Below are positions 7,850 through 16,123 of a stretch of DNA of 64,000 bases, piece by piece (position 1 is the first letter of the stretch; every line of letters starts with the position of its first letter). Both the position numbers and the translations under genes were made by a program. This stretch comes from Salarchaeum japonicum_A (GTDB taxonomy: Archaea; Halobacteriota; Halobacteria; Halobacteriales; Halobacteriaceae), in the NCBI RefSeq assembly GCF_049705945.1, contig NZ_JBNAMV010000004.1:682001-746000 (forward strand), read 5' to 3'. Under the pieces are notes generated by a model, which saw nothing but the letters and a program-made list of their open reading frames with translations, was not told where the DNA came from and searched no databases.

Positions 7850-8320
7850 TCAGCGGTACTCTTCTGCGGGCTGTGCGCCCGCGCCGGGTTCGGTGTGGCG
7901 GACGATGAACACGTCGTAGTAGTCGTCGGCGGCGACGCTGCTGCCGACGCTGCTCACCGAGGAGACGAGGTTGCCGGCGTTCTCGCTGCCGACGAAGACG
8001 ATGTTCGCGTCCTCCTCGCGCGCCATGCTCCGGACGTGGCGGGCGACCGCGCCGGAGGACGCGCTCCGCCGGAGGAGTGCGTGGCGGAAGTTCGCTTCCG
8101 GCGCTATCTCCGTCACGTCCTCGTGGGCGGCGGCGACGACGCGGTCCGTGTCGAACTCCGCTTCGTCGTCGAGCCAGCCGTGCTCGCGGGCGAACGCGGC
8201 GTCACGTTCGATGACGGTAATCGCGACGAGGCGCTCGTCGAGCACGGGCCTGAACTGGCGCGCGCGTCGAAGCGCCGCTCGGGACAACTCAGAGCCGTCG
8301 AACGGAACGACAATCGACAT
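7850..8320 (-). CDS. Universal stress protein, UspA family
   Basis: The 156-residue protein begins MSIVVPFDGSELSRAALRRA, the Usp alpha/beta Rossmann-like opening, and carries a late VARHVRSMAREEDANIVFVGS segment. The classic ATP-binding motif Gx2Gx9GS is only loosely kept (VGSENAGNLVSSVSSVGSS, residues about 120-138). It is a single-domain cytoplasmic protein. An open frame continues upstream of the ATG at 8320, but only arginine/serine-rich shadow sequence is there. Confidence 0.85.
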   Translation of the reverse strand: MSIVVPFDGSELSRAALRRARQFRPVLDERLVAITVIERDAAFAREHGWLDDEAEFDTDRVVAAAHEDVTEIAPEANFRHALLRRSASSGAVARHVRSMAREEDANIVFVGSENAGNLVSSVSSVGSSVAADDYYDVFIVRHTEPGAGAQPAEEYR

Positions 8321-8351
8321 ACGGACAACATGACCGCGAGTCGATATAGGC

Positions 8352-8822
8352 CTACTCCTTACTCTCGAACTCGTACGTACACCACGGACAGAAGTCGAGG
8401 TCATCGTCGAGTTCCCGTCCGCAGTTCGGACACGTGGCGGCGGCCTCTTCCGGCGACGGCGACGGCGACGCGGACGCTGATTCGGCGTTCGTGTCACCGG
8501 GTGTCGGGACAGCGTTCGCGGCCGCCGCCTCGCGGTTCGCGGCCTGCGCGACCGTGACGAAGTAGGCGTCCGTCGCGCTGAGCACGCGAATCACGAGTAA
8601 CGCGATGGTGAGTTCCATCGGAATGGTCGCGGTCTCGAACACCGCGAGCCCCTGCTCCTCGAACGCGGTGAGGAGTTCCGGCGGCGTGAGGAAGTACGCG
8701 ATGGCGATGGCGAGCGTAACCCACGCGAGCGCGCGGAGCCACGCGCGGCGGTAGAGCTGACCGAGACCCGGGTAGACGAACGAGAGCGCGGCGGCGAGGA
8801 TACCGCGTCGATTCAGAGCCAC
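8352..8822 (-). CDS. Membrane protein with C-terminal zinc ribbon
   Basis: The 156-residue protein has an N-terminal membrane module (SFVYPGLGQLYRRAWLRALAW, then helices at about 28-48 and 70-95). A low-complexity Ala/Ser/Pro linker (about 105-127) leads to a cytoplasmic zinc ribbon with CPNCG...CPWC at about 130-150. The N-terminal PGLGQ(I/L)Y motif is shared with small TM2-like membrane proteins. Zinc-ribbon membrane proteins of this plan are widespread in haloarchaea and uncharacterised. The gene stands between the Usp and CPBP protease genes on the same strand. Confidence 0.75.
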   Translation of the reverse strand: MALNRRGILAAALSFVYPGLGQLYRRAWLRALAWVTLAIAIAYFLTPPELLTAFEEQGLAVFETATIPMELTIALLVIRVLSATDAYFVTVAQAANREAAAANAVPTPGDTNAESASASPSPSPEEAAATCPNCGRELDDDLDFCPWCTYEFESKE

Positions 8823-8852
8823 AAGTACGCGAGTACTGCGCGCGCCGCCTCC

Positions 8853-9530
8853 TTAATCCCCCCGGGTCGCGTGGCCGACGAGTTCGACGGCGTTCACGAG
8901 CGCGTGCGCGACCACGACGGCGACGAGGCTGTTCGTCGCGACGAACACAGCGGCGAGTGCGGCGCCGAGCAGGCCGGCGACGACGATACCGGCGAGTCCC
9001 TGCGCGCCGTGCGCGAGGCCGAACAGGAGGCTCGAGAACGCGACCGCGACGACGACCGGCGTGTCGAACCCGGCGAGTACGCCGACCAGCGCGGCGCGAA
9101 AGAGCAGTTCCTCCGCGAGCGCGACCAGCGGCAGCACGCCGCCGAGCAACGCGACCCACCCGCTCGCGGACGCCGGCGTGAGGAGGTCGGTGAGCGCGTC
9201 CGAGTACGGGACGCCGAGCGCGTCCGCGACACGCGCCGCCGCGGCGTTCCCGGCCGCGAGCACGAGCCCGGCGAGCACGCCCACGAGAACCGCGTCCGGG
9301 AGCGGGCGCGTGCCGACGCCGAGCGCCGCGTCCGGGACCTCGAACAGCCACGCGGTCGCCGCGACCACGACGAACAGCGTGCCGTGCGTGACCACGACGT
9401 TCGCGTACAGCACGCCCGCCGACACCTCGGACGCGTCCACGACCCCCTCCGACGGCGTCGTGCGGGACAGCGCGACCACCGCGAACGCGAGGAAGGCGCA
9501 GACACCGAGGAAGGTCGCAGAGCTACTCAC
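8853..9530 (-). CDS. CPBP-family intramembrane metalloprotease
   Basis: The 225-residue polytopic protein has the diagnostic motifs of CAAX-type prenyl protease-like (Abi/CPBP) proteases: EELLFR at 140-145, the His174 motif FGLAHG, and the final AHALVN motif with His209 and Asn213. These residues form the glutamate/histidine active site inside the membrane. About seven hydrophobic segments are visible. The substrate is unknown. It lies between a zinc-ribbon membrane protein and lonB on the same strand. Confidence 0.88.
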   Translation of the reverse strand: MSSSATFLGVCAFLAFAVVALSRTTPSEGVVDASEVSAGVLYANVVVTHGTLFVVVAATAWLFEVPDAALGVGTRPLPDAVLVGVLAGLVLAAGNAAAARVADALGVPYSDALTDLLTPASASGWVALLGGVLPLVALAEELLFRAALVGVLAGFDTPVVVAVAFSSLLFGLAHGAQGLAGIVVAGLLGAALAAVFVATNSLVAVVVAHALVNAVELVGHATRGD

Positions 9531-9575
9531 TCATCGGTCTACACGAGACTGCACAAAAAGCCGTGTGGAACCGGG

Positions 9576-11615
9576 TTACTGCGGGCTCGGGTTGCTGTTC
9601 GGCCCGACCTGCTGGTCGAGCGCCTTCCCCGTGATGGACTTCAGTCGCGTGACGAGCGAGTCCTTCTCGGGCTCCCCGACGAGCGCCACGTCCAGCACTT
9701 CACTGAGGTGGCTGACGGGGATGATTTCGATCTGGTCCTTGTACTCGTCCTCGATCATCACGTCCTGCTCGTTCGCCTTCGGGATGATGACCTTATCACA
9801 CCCGGCCTTCGCCGCGGCCTCGATCTTGTGCGTGACGCCGCCGACGGGCAGCACGTCCCCGCGGACGCTGAGACTGCCGGTCATCGCGAGGCTCTGGTCG
9901 ATGGGGATGTTTTCCAGCGCGCTGATGACCGCCGTCGCGACGGTGATGGACGCGGAGTCGCCCTCGACGCCCTCGTAGGACTGGACGAACTGGATGTGGA
10001 TGTCCTTGTCCGCGATGGATTCTCCAGTATATTTCTTGATGATGGCGGAGACGTTCTCCACGGCCTCCTGCGCGATTTCCTGGAGTTTCCCGGTGGCGTA
10101 GATTTCGCCGCCCTCGCCCTGCCGGGGCGTGACCTCGGCCATGACGGGCATCATGATGCCGGAGTCGCCGCCCATGACCGCGAGACCGTTGACGCGGCCG
10201 ATCGCGTCCTTCTCGGTCGCGCGGAGTTCGTAGTCCTTCCGGCGGTCGATGTAGTCGTCGGCGACCTGCTGTTCGATGCTGCGCGAGCGCTTCTTCGCCT
10301 CCAGGACGTCCTGGCGCGTCGTCTTCTCGTTGCCCTTCGACTTCGCGATGTCGCCCGCGACGCGGACGAGACCGCCGAGGTCGCGGAGTTCGAGCGTCAG
10401 GCTGTCCTTCCGGCCGGCGCGGCGCTTCGCTTCGAGGATGATTTCGCTCACCGCGTCCGGTTCGAAGTGCGGGAGGCGGCCGTCGTTCTCGACTTCCTGC
10501 GCGACGAACCGCGCGTACTTCCGCCGCATCTCCGGAGTGTCGTCGATGGTGTCCTCCATGTACACCTCGTACCCGTACCCTTTGATGCGGGAGCGGAGCG
10601 CGGGGTGCATGTTCTCCATCGCGTCCATGTTCCCCGCGGCGACCAGGATGAAGTCACACGGGACGGGTTCGGTCTGCACCATCGCGCCCGAACTGCGCTC
10701 GGACTGGCCGGTGATGGAGAACTCGCCCTCCTGAATCGCCGTCATCAGCTTCTGCTGGCTGCGAACGTCGAGCGTGTTGATTTCGTCGAGGAACAACACG
10801 CCCTTGTTCGACTCGTGGATCGCGCCGGACTCCACGCGTTCGTGCGCGGGCGTCCCCATCCCACCGGACTGGAACGGGTCGTGGCGGACGTCGCCGAGCA
10901 GCGCGCCGGCGTGCGCGCCAGTCGCGTCCTTGAACGGCGCCGTCTGGCGGTCCGCGTTGTTGATGAGGAGTTTCGGCACCATCGCGTCGCCGCCCTGGTT
11001 CGTGTACCGGAACGCGAAGTAGAGGATACCGGCCGCGAGAATCCCCATGAGCGGCTGGAACGCGACGATGAACGCGTACCCGATGACGACCGCGATGATG
11101 ACCCACATCAACAGCGACCGCATCTGGTTGCGCTTGCGGGACTCCTCGCGGTGGGCGTCCACGATCTGTTCGCCCTTCCCCGCGGGGACGGTGCGAACCT
11201 TGGGTTCGTTCGAATCGTCGGGGTTGTGGTAGACGAGGATGTCCTGGAGGTTCTCCTTCGGGAGGAGCTGGCTCATCGCCTTCGCCAGCATGGACTTCCC
11301 CGTTCCCGGCGACCCGATCATCATCACGTGACGGTGCTGTTTCGCCGCCCGCAGCACGATGTCGCGGGCGTCCTCCTGGCCGATGACTTGGTCGACCAGG
11401 CGGTCCGGGACCTTGATGTCCGAGGTGTCGTCGACTTTGAGGCCGCCGAGAAGGCCGTCCTCCGCGTCCTCGTCGATTTCGACGTCACCCTCGACATCGA
11501 CCTCGCTACCGAGGTCTTCGAGGTCCCCGATGGGGTCGGCAGGCTCCTCGGGTTCGTTCCCGTGGCTGCCGTACTCGTTCTCGGGGGGTGAGTCGGTCGG
11601 GGGCTCGTTGCTCAT
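9576..11615 (-). CDS. lonB: Membrane-anchored ATP-dependent protease LonB
   Basis: Archaeal LonB degrades damaged and regulatory proteins at the inner face of the membrane. The 679-residue protein has an acidic N-terminus, Walker A GSPGTGKS at 101-108, two membrane helices inserted in the AAA+ domain at about 168-202, Walker B VLFLDEIN at 273-280, and a C-terminal protease domain with Ser554 in EGDSAS and Lys597 in GGVTHKIEAAAK as the Ser-Lys dyad. The N-terminal substrate domain of bacterial Lon is absent, as is normal. An AGTATATC element lies about 40 nt upstream of the ATG, suggesting a short leader. Confidence 0.97.
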   Translation of the reverse strand: MSNEPPTDSPPENEYGSHGNEPEEPADPIGDLEDLGSEVDVEGDVEIDEDAEDGLLGGLKVDDTSDIKVPDRLVDQVIGQEDARDIVLRAAKQHRHVMMIGSPGTGKSMLAKAMSQLLPKENLQDILVYHNPDDSNEPKVRTVPAGKGEQIVDAHREESRKRNQMRSLLMWVIIAVVIGYAFIVAFQPLMGILAAGILYFAFRYTNQGGDAMVPKLLINNADRQTAPFKDATGAHAGALLGDVRHDPFQSGGMGTPAHERVESGAIHESNKGVLFLDEINTLDVRSQQKLMTAIQEGEFSITGQSERSSGAMVQTEPVPCDFILVAAGNMDAMENMHPALRSRIKGYGYEVYMEDTIDDTPEMRRKYARFVAQEVENDGRLPHFEPDAVSEIILEAKRRAGRKDSLTLELRDLGGLVRVAGDIAKSKGNEKTTRQDVLEAKKRSRSIEQQVADDYIDRRKDYELRATEKDAIGRVNGLAVMGGDSGIMMPVMAEVTPRQGEGGEIYATGKLQEIAQEAVENVSAIIKKYTGESIADKDIHIQFVQSYEGVEGDSASITVATAVISALENIPIDQSLAMTGSLSVRGDVLPVGGVTHKIEAAAKAGCDKVIIPKANEQDVMIEDEYKDQIEIIPVSHLSEVLDVALVGEPEKDSLVTRLKSITGKALDQQVGPNSNPSPQ

Positions 11616-11790
11616 AGAAGTCTACTCAGTACACGAAGGGAGGGTCGGGCGACTGATATACTTTCTCCCTCCGGCGAACGCGAGAGTCCCGTAATCAGCC
11701 TTCTAGAGCGCCCAAAACACTGTTCTCTCTTTATCGGGTGTCGTGGACTCGCCACGCTTATGCGGACGCGCCCGTTCTGTCCGCCAACGA

Positions 11791-12303
11791 ATGACGCGCG
11801 GGTTCTACATCGGCCGGTTCCAGCCGTACCACGAGGGCCATCATCGCGTCGTCGAAGCGATCTCCGACGAGGTCGACGAACTCGTCGTCGGCGTCGGGAG
11901 CGGCGACAAATCCCACAGCGCGCGAAACCCATTCACGGCGGGCGAACGCGTGATGATGATAACGAAAGCGCTGGTGGACGTGGACGTCGTCACCTACGTC
12001 GTCCCCATCGAGGACATCAACCGGAACGCTGTCTGGGTGAGTCACGTCCAGTCCATGACCCCGAAGTTCGACGTGGCGTACTCGAACAACCCTCTCGTCA
12101 TCCGGCTGTTCGGCGAGGCCGGCGTCGAAGTCCGCCAATCCCCGATGTTCGACCGCGACGTCCTGGAGGGAACCGAAATACGCAACCGAATGGTCCACGA
12201 CGAGAACTGGCGCACGCTCGTCCCCGACCCCGTCGCCGGCGTCATCGACGAAATCGACGGCATCGACCGCATCCGCCAAGTCAGCGACACCGACGCCGGA
12301 TAA
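11791..12303 (+). CDS. nadM: Nicotinamide-nucleotide adenylyltransferase, archaeal type
   Basis: NadM joins NMN and ATP to NAD. The 170-residue protein starts with the nucleotidyltransferase motif GRFQPYHEGHH (His14 and His17 are the HxGH-type pair) and has GSGDKSHSARNPFTAGER, VPIEDINRN and the later ATP motif EGTEIRNRM. The ATG at 11791 is chosen because the fold begins immediately after it; upstream in-frame sequence is not conserved-looking. It is transcribed divergently from lonB across about 175 bases of AT-enriched spacer. Confidence 0.95.
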   Translation: MTRGFYIGRFQPYHEGHHRVVEAISDEVDELVVGVGSGDKSHSARNPFTAGERVMMITKALVDVDVVTYVVPIEDINRNAVWVSHVQSMTPKFDVAYSNNPLVIRLFGEAGVEVRQSPMFDRDVLEGTEIRNRMVHDENWRTLVPDPVAGVIDEIDGIDRIRQVSDTDAG

Positions 12304-12332
12304 CGCCGAGCGGAAGCGAGCGTTCGGTACCC

Positions 12333-12437
12333 TCACCCGATCCAGTTCGGCCGCTCGCCATCCCAGAGTATCCGGAACGCCGCGTAAACGAACGCGACAC
12401 CGATCACCAGAGCGACGACTGAGAGAACGGTCTCCAT
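12333..12437 (-). CDS. Very small single-helix membrane protein
   Basis: A 34-codon frame runs from ATG at 12437 to a stop at 12333. It encodes one hydrophobic helix (METVLSVVALVIGVAFVYAA) and a short polar tail ending in GERPNWIG. The composition is coherent for a membrane microprotein, and it lies on the strand opposite nadM, 29 bases past its stop. The region just upstream (AGTAAATATTTG) is AT-rich enough to hold a promoter. No family is recognised. Confidence 0.45.
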   Translation of the reverse strand: METVLSVVALVIGVAFVYAAFRILWDGERPNWIG

Positions 12438-12497
12438 ACTCGGGGATTCAGATGTCGTCAGTAAATATTTGTCGCCAGATACGACGCCTCCATGGCT

Positions 12498-12698
12498 CGT
12501 GAGCGAACGGCGACCCGGCCAAGACCGAAGGCCTGACTGGCTCACGACACCGAATGCACGCATGGACGCATTCGGTGTCATGAAGAAACGTCGGCGCGAC
12601 GCGCCGACGCCTCCACGACTCGCTCACGAGCGAGTCGTGAACAACGCAAACGCCAAGCGTTTGCTGGCTCATCAGTCGAAGACATGAACGTCTTCGAC
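12498..12698. repeat. Array of perfect hairpins before the TRIC-type gene
   Basis: Inverted repeats follow one another: CGTGAGC 12498-12504 with GCTCACG 12540-12546; GACACCGAATGC 12546-12557 with its 12-bp complement 12568-12579; CGTCGGCGCG 12589-12598 with 12600-12609; CACGACTCGCTC 12614-12625 with 12628-12639; GCAAACGC 12646-12653 with 12657-12664; and GTCGAAGAC 12675-12683 with 12690-12698, whose 6-base loop begins with the ATG of the next gene. All arms listed are perfect complements. No open reading frame of note is present before 12684. Confidence 0.8.
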
Positions 12699-13292
12699 GT
12701 GATGAACGCGGTCGGGTTGGTCGCGTTCGCCATCGTCGGGTCGCTGAAGGCGAGCGACGCGGACCTCGACCTGCTCGGCATCGCCGTACTCGGGTTTCTG
12801 ACCGCGCTTGGCGGCGGTATCACGCGGGACGTGCTGGTGGGGCGGACGCCCGCTGCGTTCTCGGGAAGCGGGGACGTGGCGTGGGCGTTCGTCGGCGTGC
12901 TACTCGCCATCGGGCTAGCGGTCGTGGTGGACGAGCGCGGCCTGCTCGACAGTCCGGCGCTCGTCGTCCCGGACGCGGTGGGGCTGGCGGCGTTCGCGGC
13001 GACGGGCGCTCTCGTCGGCGTCGACGCGGGCGTGTCGCCGTTCGGGGTCGTGGTGCTCGCGACGCTGACGGGCGTCGGCGGCGGCACCATCAGCGACGTT
13101 CTCCTGGACCGCGTGCCATTCGTGCTCACCGAGGACTTCTACGCGTCGTGCGCGCTCATCGGCGGCGCGCTGTTCGTGCTCGCCGCCGACGCCGGCGTGG
13201 GACAGCGGACGGCGGCGCTCGCCTGCGCCGGCGTCGTGTTCGCGCTCCGCATCGTCGCAGTCCACCGGGAGTGGCGGCTCCCGTCAGTGTAG
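12684..13292 (+). CDS. TRIC-type (UPF0126) cation channel family protein
   Basis: The 202-residue membrane protein is built of two similar halves. Each half has a glycine-rich core: LTALGGGITRDVLVGRTP near residues 33-50 and LTGVGGGTISDVLLDRVP near 118-135. This internal repeat with GGG(I/T)xxD motifs is the signature of the prokaryotic TRIC/UPF0126 family, whose members form trimeric potassium-permeable channels. About seven hydrophobic helices are visible. The start codon lies in the loop of a perfect 9-bp hairpin. Its 3' end overlaps the convergent APC permease gene by nine bases. Confidence 0.87.
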   Translation: MNVFDVMNAVGLVAFAIVGSLKASDADLDLLGIAVLGFLTALGGGITRDVLVGRTPAAFSGSGDVAWAFVGVLLAIGLAVVVDERGLLDSPALVVPDAVGLAAFAATGALVGVDAGVSPFGVVVLATLTGVGGGTISDVLLDRVPFVLTEDFYASCALIGGALFVLAADAGVGQRTAALACAGVVFALRIVAVHREWRLPSV

Positions 13293-14627
13293 GTCGTCTT
13301 CGAGTTTCTCGACGCCGTCGGCGAGTTCGTCGCGCTCGAAGTAGAGGAGTTCGAGGACGGCCACGACGACGGAGACGGCGAGCACGACGTAGAAGACGTG
13401 GCGTTCGTCGCTCCAGAGGTGGTAGAGGAGGAGCGGCGCGAACGTCACGCAGCCGAGCGCGCCGAGCGCGGGCGGCACGGCGGACGCGTCGACGGCGTCC
13501 CGGTTGCGGAACGCGAGATAGCTCATCGCGCCGAACACCGCCATGAACGCGAGCGACCCGAAGGACGTGATGCCGTCGAGGCTGCCGTACGCGACGAACA
13601 GGGACGCGAGCGCACCGAGCACGAGGAGTGTGCGGTCGGGTGCGCCGTCGGCGCCGGCGCGGCCGACGCGGTCGGGAAGGAGGTCGTCGGAGAGCATCCC
13701 CTTCGCGAAGTGCGCGCTCGAGAACAGCGTGCCGTTGATGGCGCTTCCCGTGGAGAAGACGGCGGCGACGGCGACGACGAGGAAGCCGACGTGACCGACG
13801 AGGGGTTCGACGGCGTACGCGAGCGCGCGCTCCGGATGCGTCGTGATGACGGTCGGTTCGGCGAGGCTCGTGACGACGACCGCGATGACGCCGTCGATGA
13901 GGATGGTGATGAGAATGGAGAGGTAGATCGCTTTCGGGAGAGTCTCCAGTGGGTTCCGGATGGAGTCCTGGTCGTAGATGAGGAGTTGCCAGCCCTGGAA
14001 GGAGACGAAACTGATGGCGGTCGCCATGACGACGGGCGACACCTGCCGGATCTGGCTCAGGCCGAGTTCGAGGTCGGTGCCGGCGACGCCGCTACCGGGG
14101 TTCGTGAGCGCGTACCAGACGCCGAGGCCGCCGAAGACGGTGAGGACGGCGACCTTCGCGACGACCAGCACTTTCTCCGAGGTGCCGGTGGCGCGCGCGC
14201 CGAGGACGTTCAGGCCGACGAATCCGGCGATGGCGGCGATGGCGATGGCGCGATGCCAGGGAATCACGCCCTGTTTCGGTACGTCCACAATGGCGAGCGT
14301 GAAACTCCCGAACGCGTACGCGTACATGGCGATAGCGCCGACGTATCCGAAGAGGAGCGTCCAGCCGACCATGCCCGCGAGCGTCTGATTCCCGAGGTAC
14401 TCTTGGAACTGGGCGACCGACCCGCCCTGGTTGTCGCCGTGTGCGTTCAGTTTGAGGGAGGAGTACGCGGCGCACAGCGAGACGAGGCACGCGCCGACGA
14501 ACGCGGCCCACGCTGCCGAACCGGCCGTCTGCGCGACGACGCCGAGAACCGCGAACACGCCGCCGCCAATCATCCCGCCGACGGCGATGCTGAGAGCGCC
14601 GAACAGTCCGAGTTTCTGATCGGCCAC
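13284..14627 (-). CDS. APC-superfamily amino acid permease, copy 1
   Basis: The 447-residue protein has about 12 membrane helices and the APC N-terminal signature in helix 1 (SIAVGGMIGGGVFAVLG), where unwound Gly residues contact the substrate amino group. A GTG start at 14627 is used; minus-strand TTTATT lies 24 bases upstream. The substrate cannot be assigned. The protein is clearly paralogous to the upstream neighbour at 14675-16024: both share helix-1 glycines, GWTLLFGYVG, STGSAINxTLFSSAHFAKGM and SLDGITSF. Confidence 0.9.
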   Translation of the reverse strand: MADQKLGLFGALSIAVGGMIGGGVFAVLGVVAQTAGSAAWAAFVGACLVSLCAAYSSLKLNAHGDNQGGSVAQFQEYLGNQTLAGMVGWTLLFGYVGAIAMYAYAFGSFTLAIVDVPKQGVIPWHRAIAIAAIAGFVGLNVLGARATGTSEKVLVVAKVAVLTVFGGLGVWYALTNPGSGVAGTDLELGLSQIRQVSPVVMATAISFVSFQGWQLLIYDQDSIRNPLETLPKAIYLSILITILIDGVIAVVVTSLAEPTVITTHPERALAYAVEPLVGHVGFLVVAVAAVFSTGSAINGTLFSSAHFAKGMLSDDLLPDRVGRAGADGAPDRTLLVLGALASLFVAYGSLDGITSFGSLAFMAVFGAMSYLAFRNRDAVDASAVPPALGALGCVTFAPLLLYHLWSDERHVFYVVLAVSVVVAVLELLYFERDELADGVEKLEDDLH

Positions 14628-14650
14628 GCGGTTCGTTTCAGCCGACAGTC

Positions 14651-14656
14651 AATAAA
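14651..14656 (-). promoter_or_regulatory. TATA-like box for APC permease copy 1
   Basis: Minus-strand TTTATT lies 24 bases from the GTG at 14627, in the short spacer between the tandem permease genes, so copy 1 probably has its own promoter. Confidence 0.5.
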
Positions 14657-14674
14657 CGGTTGTGGCCACCCCGG

Positions 14675-16024
14675 TCAGCGGCGGCGGCGATAGGAATCGA
14701 ATCCGTCCTCGATACCGTCCTCGACGGCGCTGGCGACGCGGACGAGTTCCGCACGTTCGAAGTACGTGACTTCGACGACGAACACGGCGAGCGCGGTGAG
14801 GACGACCGCGCCGAACACGTTCGGTTCGCGGGTGGCGAGGTGGTAGAACATCAGGGGAGCGAACGTCGCACAGCCGAGCGTGCCGAGGAGCGGCGGGAGC
14901 GCGGACACGCGGTCGTCGGCGTGCTGGGTGAGTGCGAGCGCGCTCATCACGCCGAACACGGCGATGAACGCGAGCGAGGCGAAGGAGGTGATGCCGTCGA
15001 GGCTGCCGTAGACGGTGAACGCGACGGTGACGATGCCGAGAAGGACGAGCGTGCGTTCTGGCGCGCCGTCGGCGCCGGTGTCGCCGACGCGGTCCGGGAG
15101 GAGGTTCTCGTCTATCATCCCCTTCGCGAAGTGCGCGCTCGAAAAGAGGGTCGCGTTGATGGCGCTTCCCGTGGAGACCAGGGCGGCCGCGGAGACGACG
15201 GCGTACCCCGCGCTCCCCATGAACGGCTCGGCGGCTTTCGCGAGCGCGACGTGCTTGAATTCGAGTATCTGCGCGGGCGTGAGGAGGGTTGTGGTGACGA
15301 CGGCGACGAGCACGTAGACGAGGACGGCGACGGCGATTGCGGCGTACACCGCACGCGGGATAGTTTGGTCGGGGTCGCGGATGCTGTCGCGGTCGTAGAA
15401 CAACAGCTGCCAGCCCTGGAACGCGACGAAGGAGACGGCCGCGGCGACGAGCGGGTCGACGCCGCCGAGTCCATCGATACCGAACGCGAGACCGCCGGTG
15501 GTCGCGCCGTAGTACGCGCCCCAGCCGCCGACCGCGAGGAGGATGAGGAGTTTCGCGCCCACGAGGACGTTCTCGGTGGTGCCGGACGCCCGCGCGCCGA
15601 GGAGGTTCAGCGCGACGAACCCGACGACTGATAGCGCCGAGACGGCGGGGCGCGTCGGGACGCCGAAAACGGCGTGCACGCCCGCGAGTTCGACGGTGAA
15701 ACTCCCGAACGCGTACGCGTACATCGCCATCGACCCGACGTACCCGAAGAGGAGCGTCCATCCGACCATGCCCGCGAGGGTGGTGTTCCGGGAGAACCGC
15801 TGGACGTACGTGACGGACCCGCCGTTCGGGTCGCTGACCGCATTGAGTTTGTTGTACGAGTAGCCGGCACAGGCCGCGACGACGCCGGCGAGGACGAACG
15901 CGAGCCAGGTGCGCGGACCGGCGATGGTCGCGACCAGGCCGAGGATGGAGAAGATGCCGCCGCCGATCATCCCGCCAAGCGCGATGGCGACGCTCGCGGA
16001 CAGCCCGAGACCGTCGTCGCTCAT
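14675..16024 (-). CDS. APC-superfamily amino acid permease, copy 2
   Basis: The 449-residue protein has about 12 membrane helices, with the APC motif SVAIALGGMIGGGIFSILG in helix 1. It is a tandem paralog of the downstream permease, 47 bases apart on the same strand, with matching motifs along the whole length. Differences concentrate in loops and in helices 3-5. Both stay intact, which argues for different substrates or regulation rather than decay of one copy. The transported amino acid is unknown. Confidence 0.9.
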   Translation of the reverse strand: MSDDGLGLSASVAIALGGMIGGGIFSILGLVATIAGPRTWLAFVLAGVVAACAGYSYNKLNAVSDPNGGSVTYVQRFSRNTTLAGMVGWTLLFGYVGSMAMYAYAFGSFTVELAGVHAVFGVPTRPAVSALSVVGFVALNLLGARASGTTENVLVGAKLLILLAVGGWGAYYGATTGGLAFGIDGLGGVDPLVAAAVSFVAFQGWQLLFYDRDSIRDPDQTIPRAVYAAIAVAVLVYVLVAVVTTTLLTPAQILEFKHVALAKAAEPFMGSAGYAVVSAAALVSTGSAINATLFSSAHFAKGMIDENLLPDRVGDTGADGAPERTLVLLGIVTVAFTVYGSLDGITSFASLAFIAVFGVMSALALTQHADDRVSALPPLLGTLGCATFAPLMFYHLATREPNVFGAVVLTALAVFVVEVTYFERAELVRVASAVEDGIEDGFDSYRRRR

Positions 16025-16123
16025 TACGGGACGGCTACGGGATACGTCGTGTTAGGCGTGGGGGCCGCGTCGACCGCGCGGGCGACCGGTAGGACGAAAT
16101 ACGGGGCCGTCCCTCGTACGAGC

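Noticed and set aside
8871..11591. 906-codon plus-strand frame opposite the CPBP and lonB genes
   Set aside because: Composition is Arg/Asp/Val-rich without domains, and both genes on the other strand have clear catalytic motifs.
12469..12687. Small plus-strand frame through the hairpin array
   Set aside because: It is Arg/Pro/Thr-rich and its codons only reflect the inverted repeats; no start signal or family is visible.
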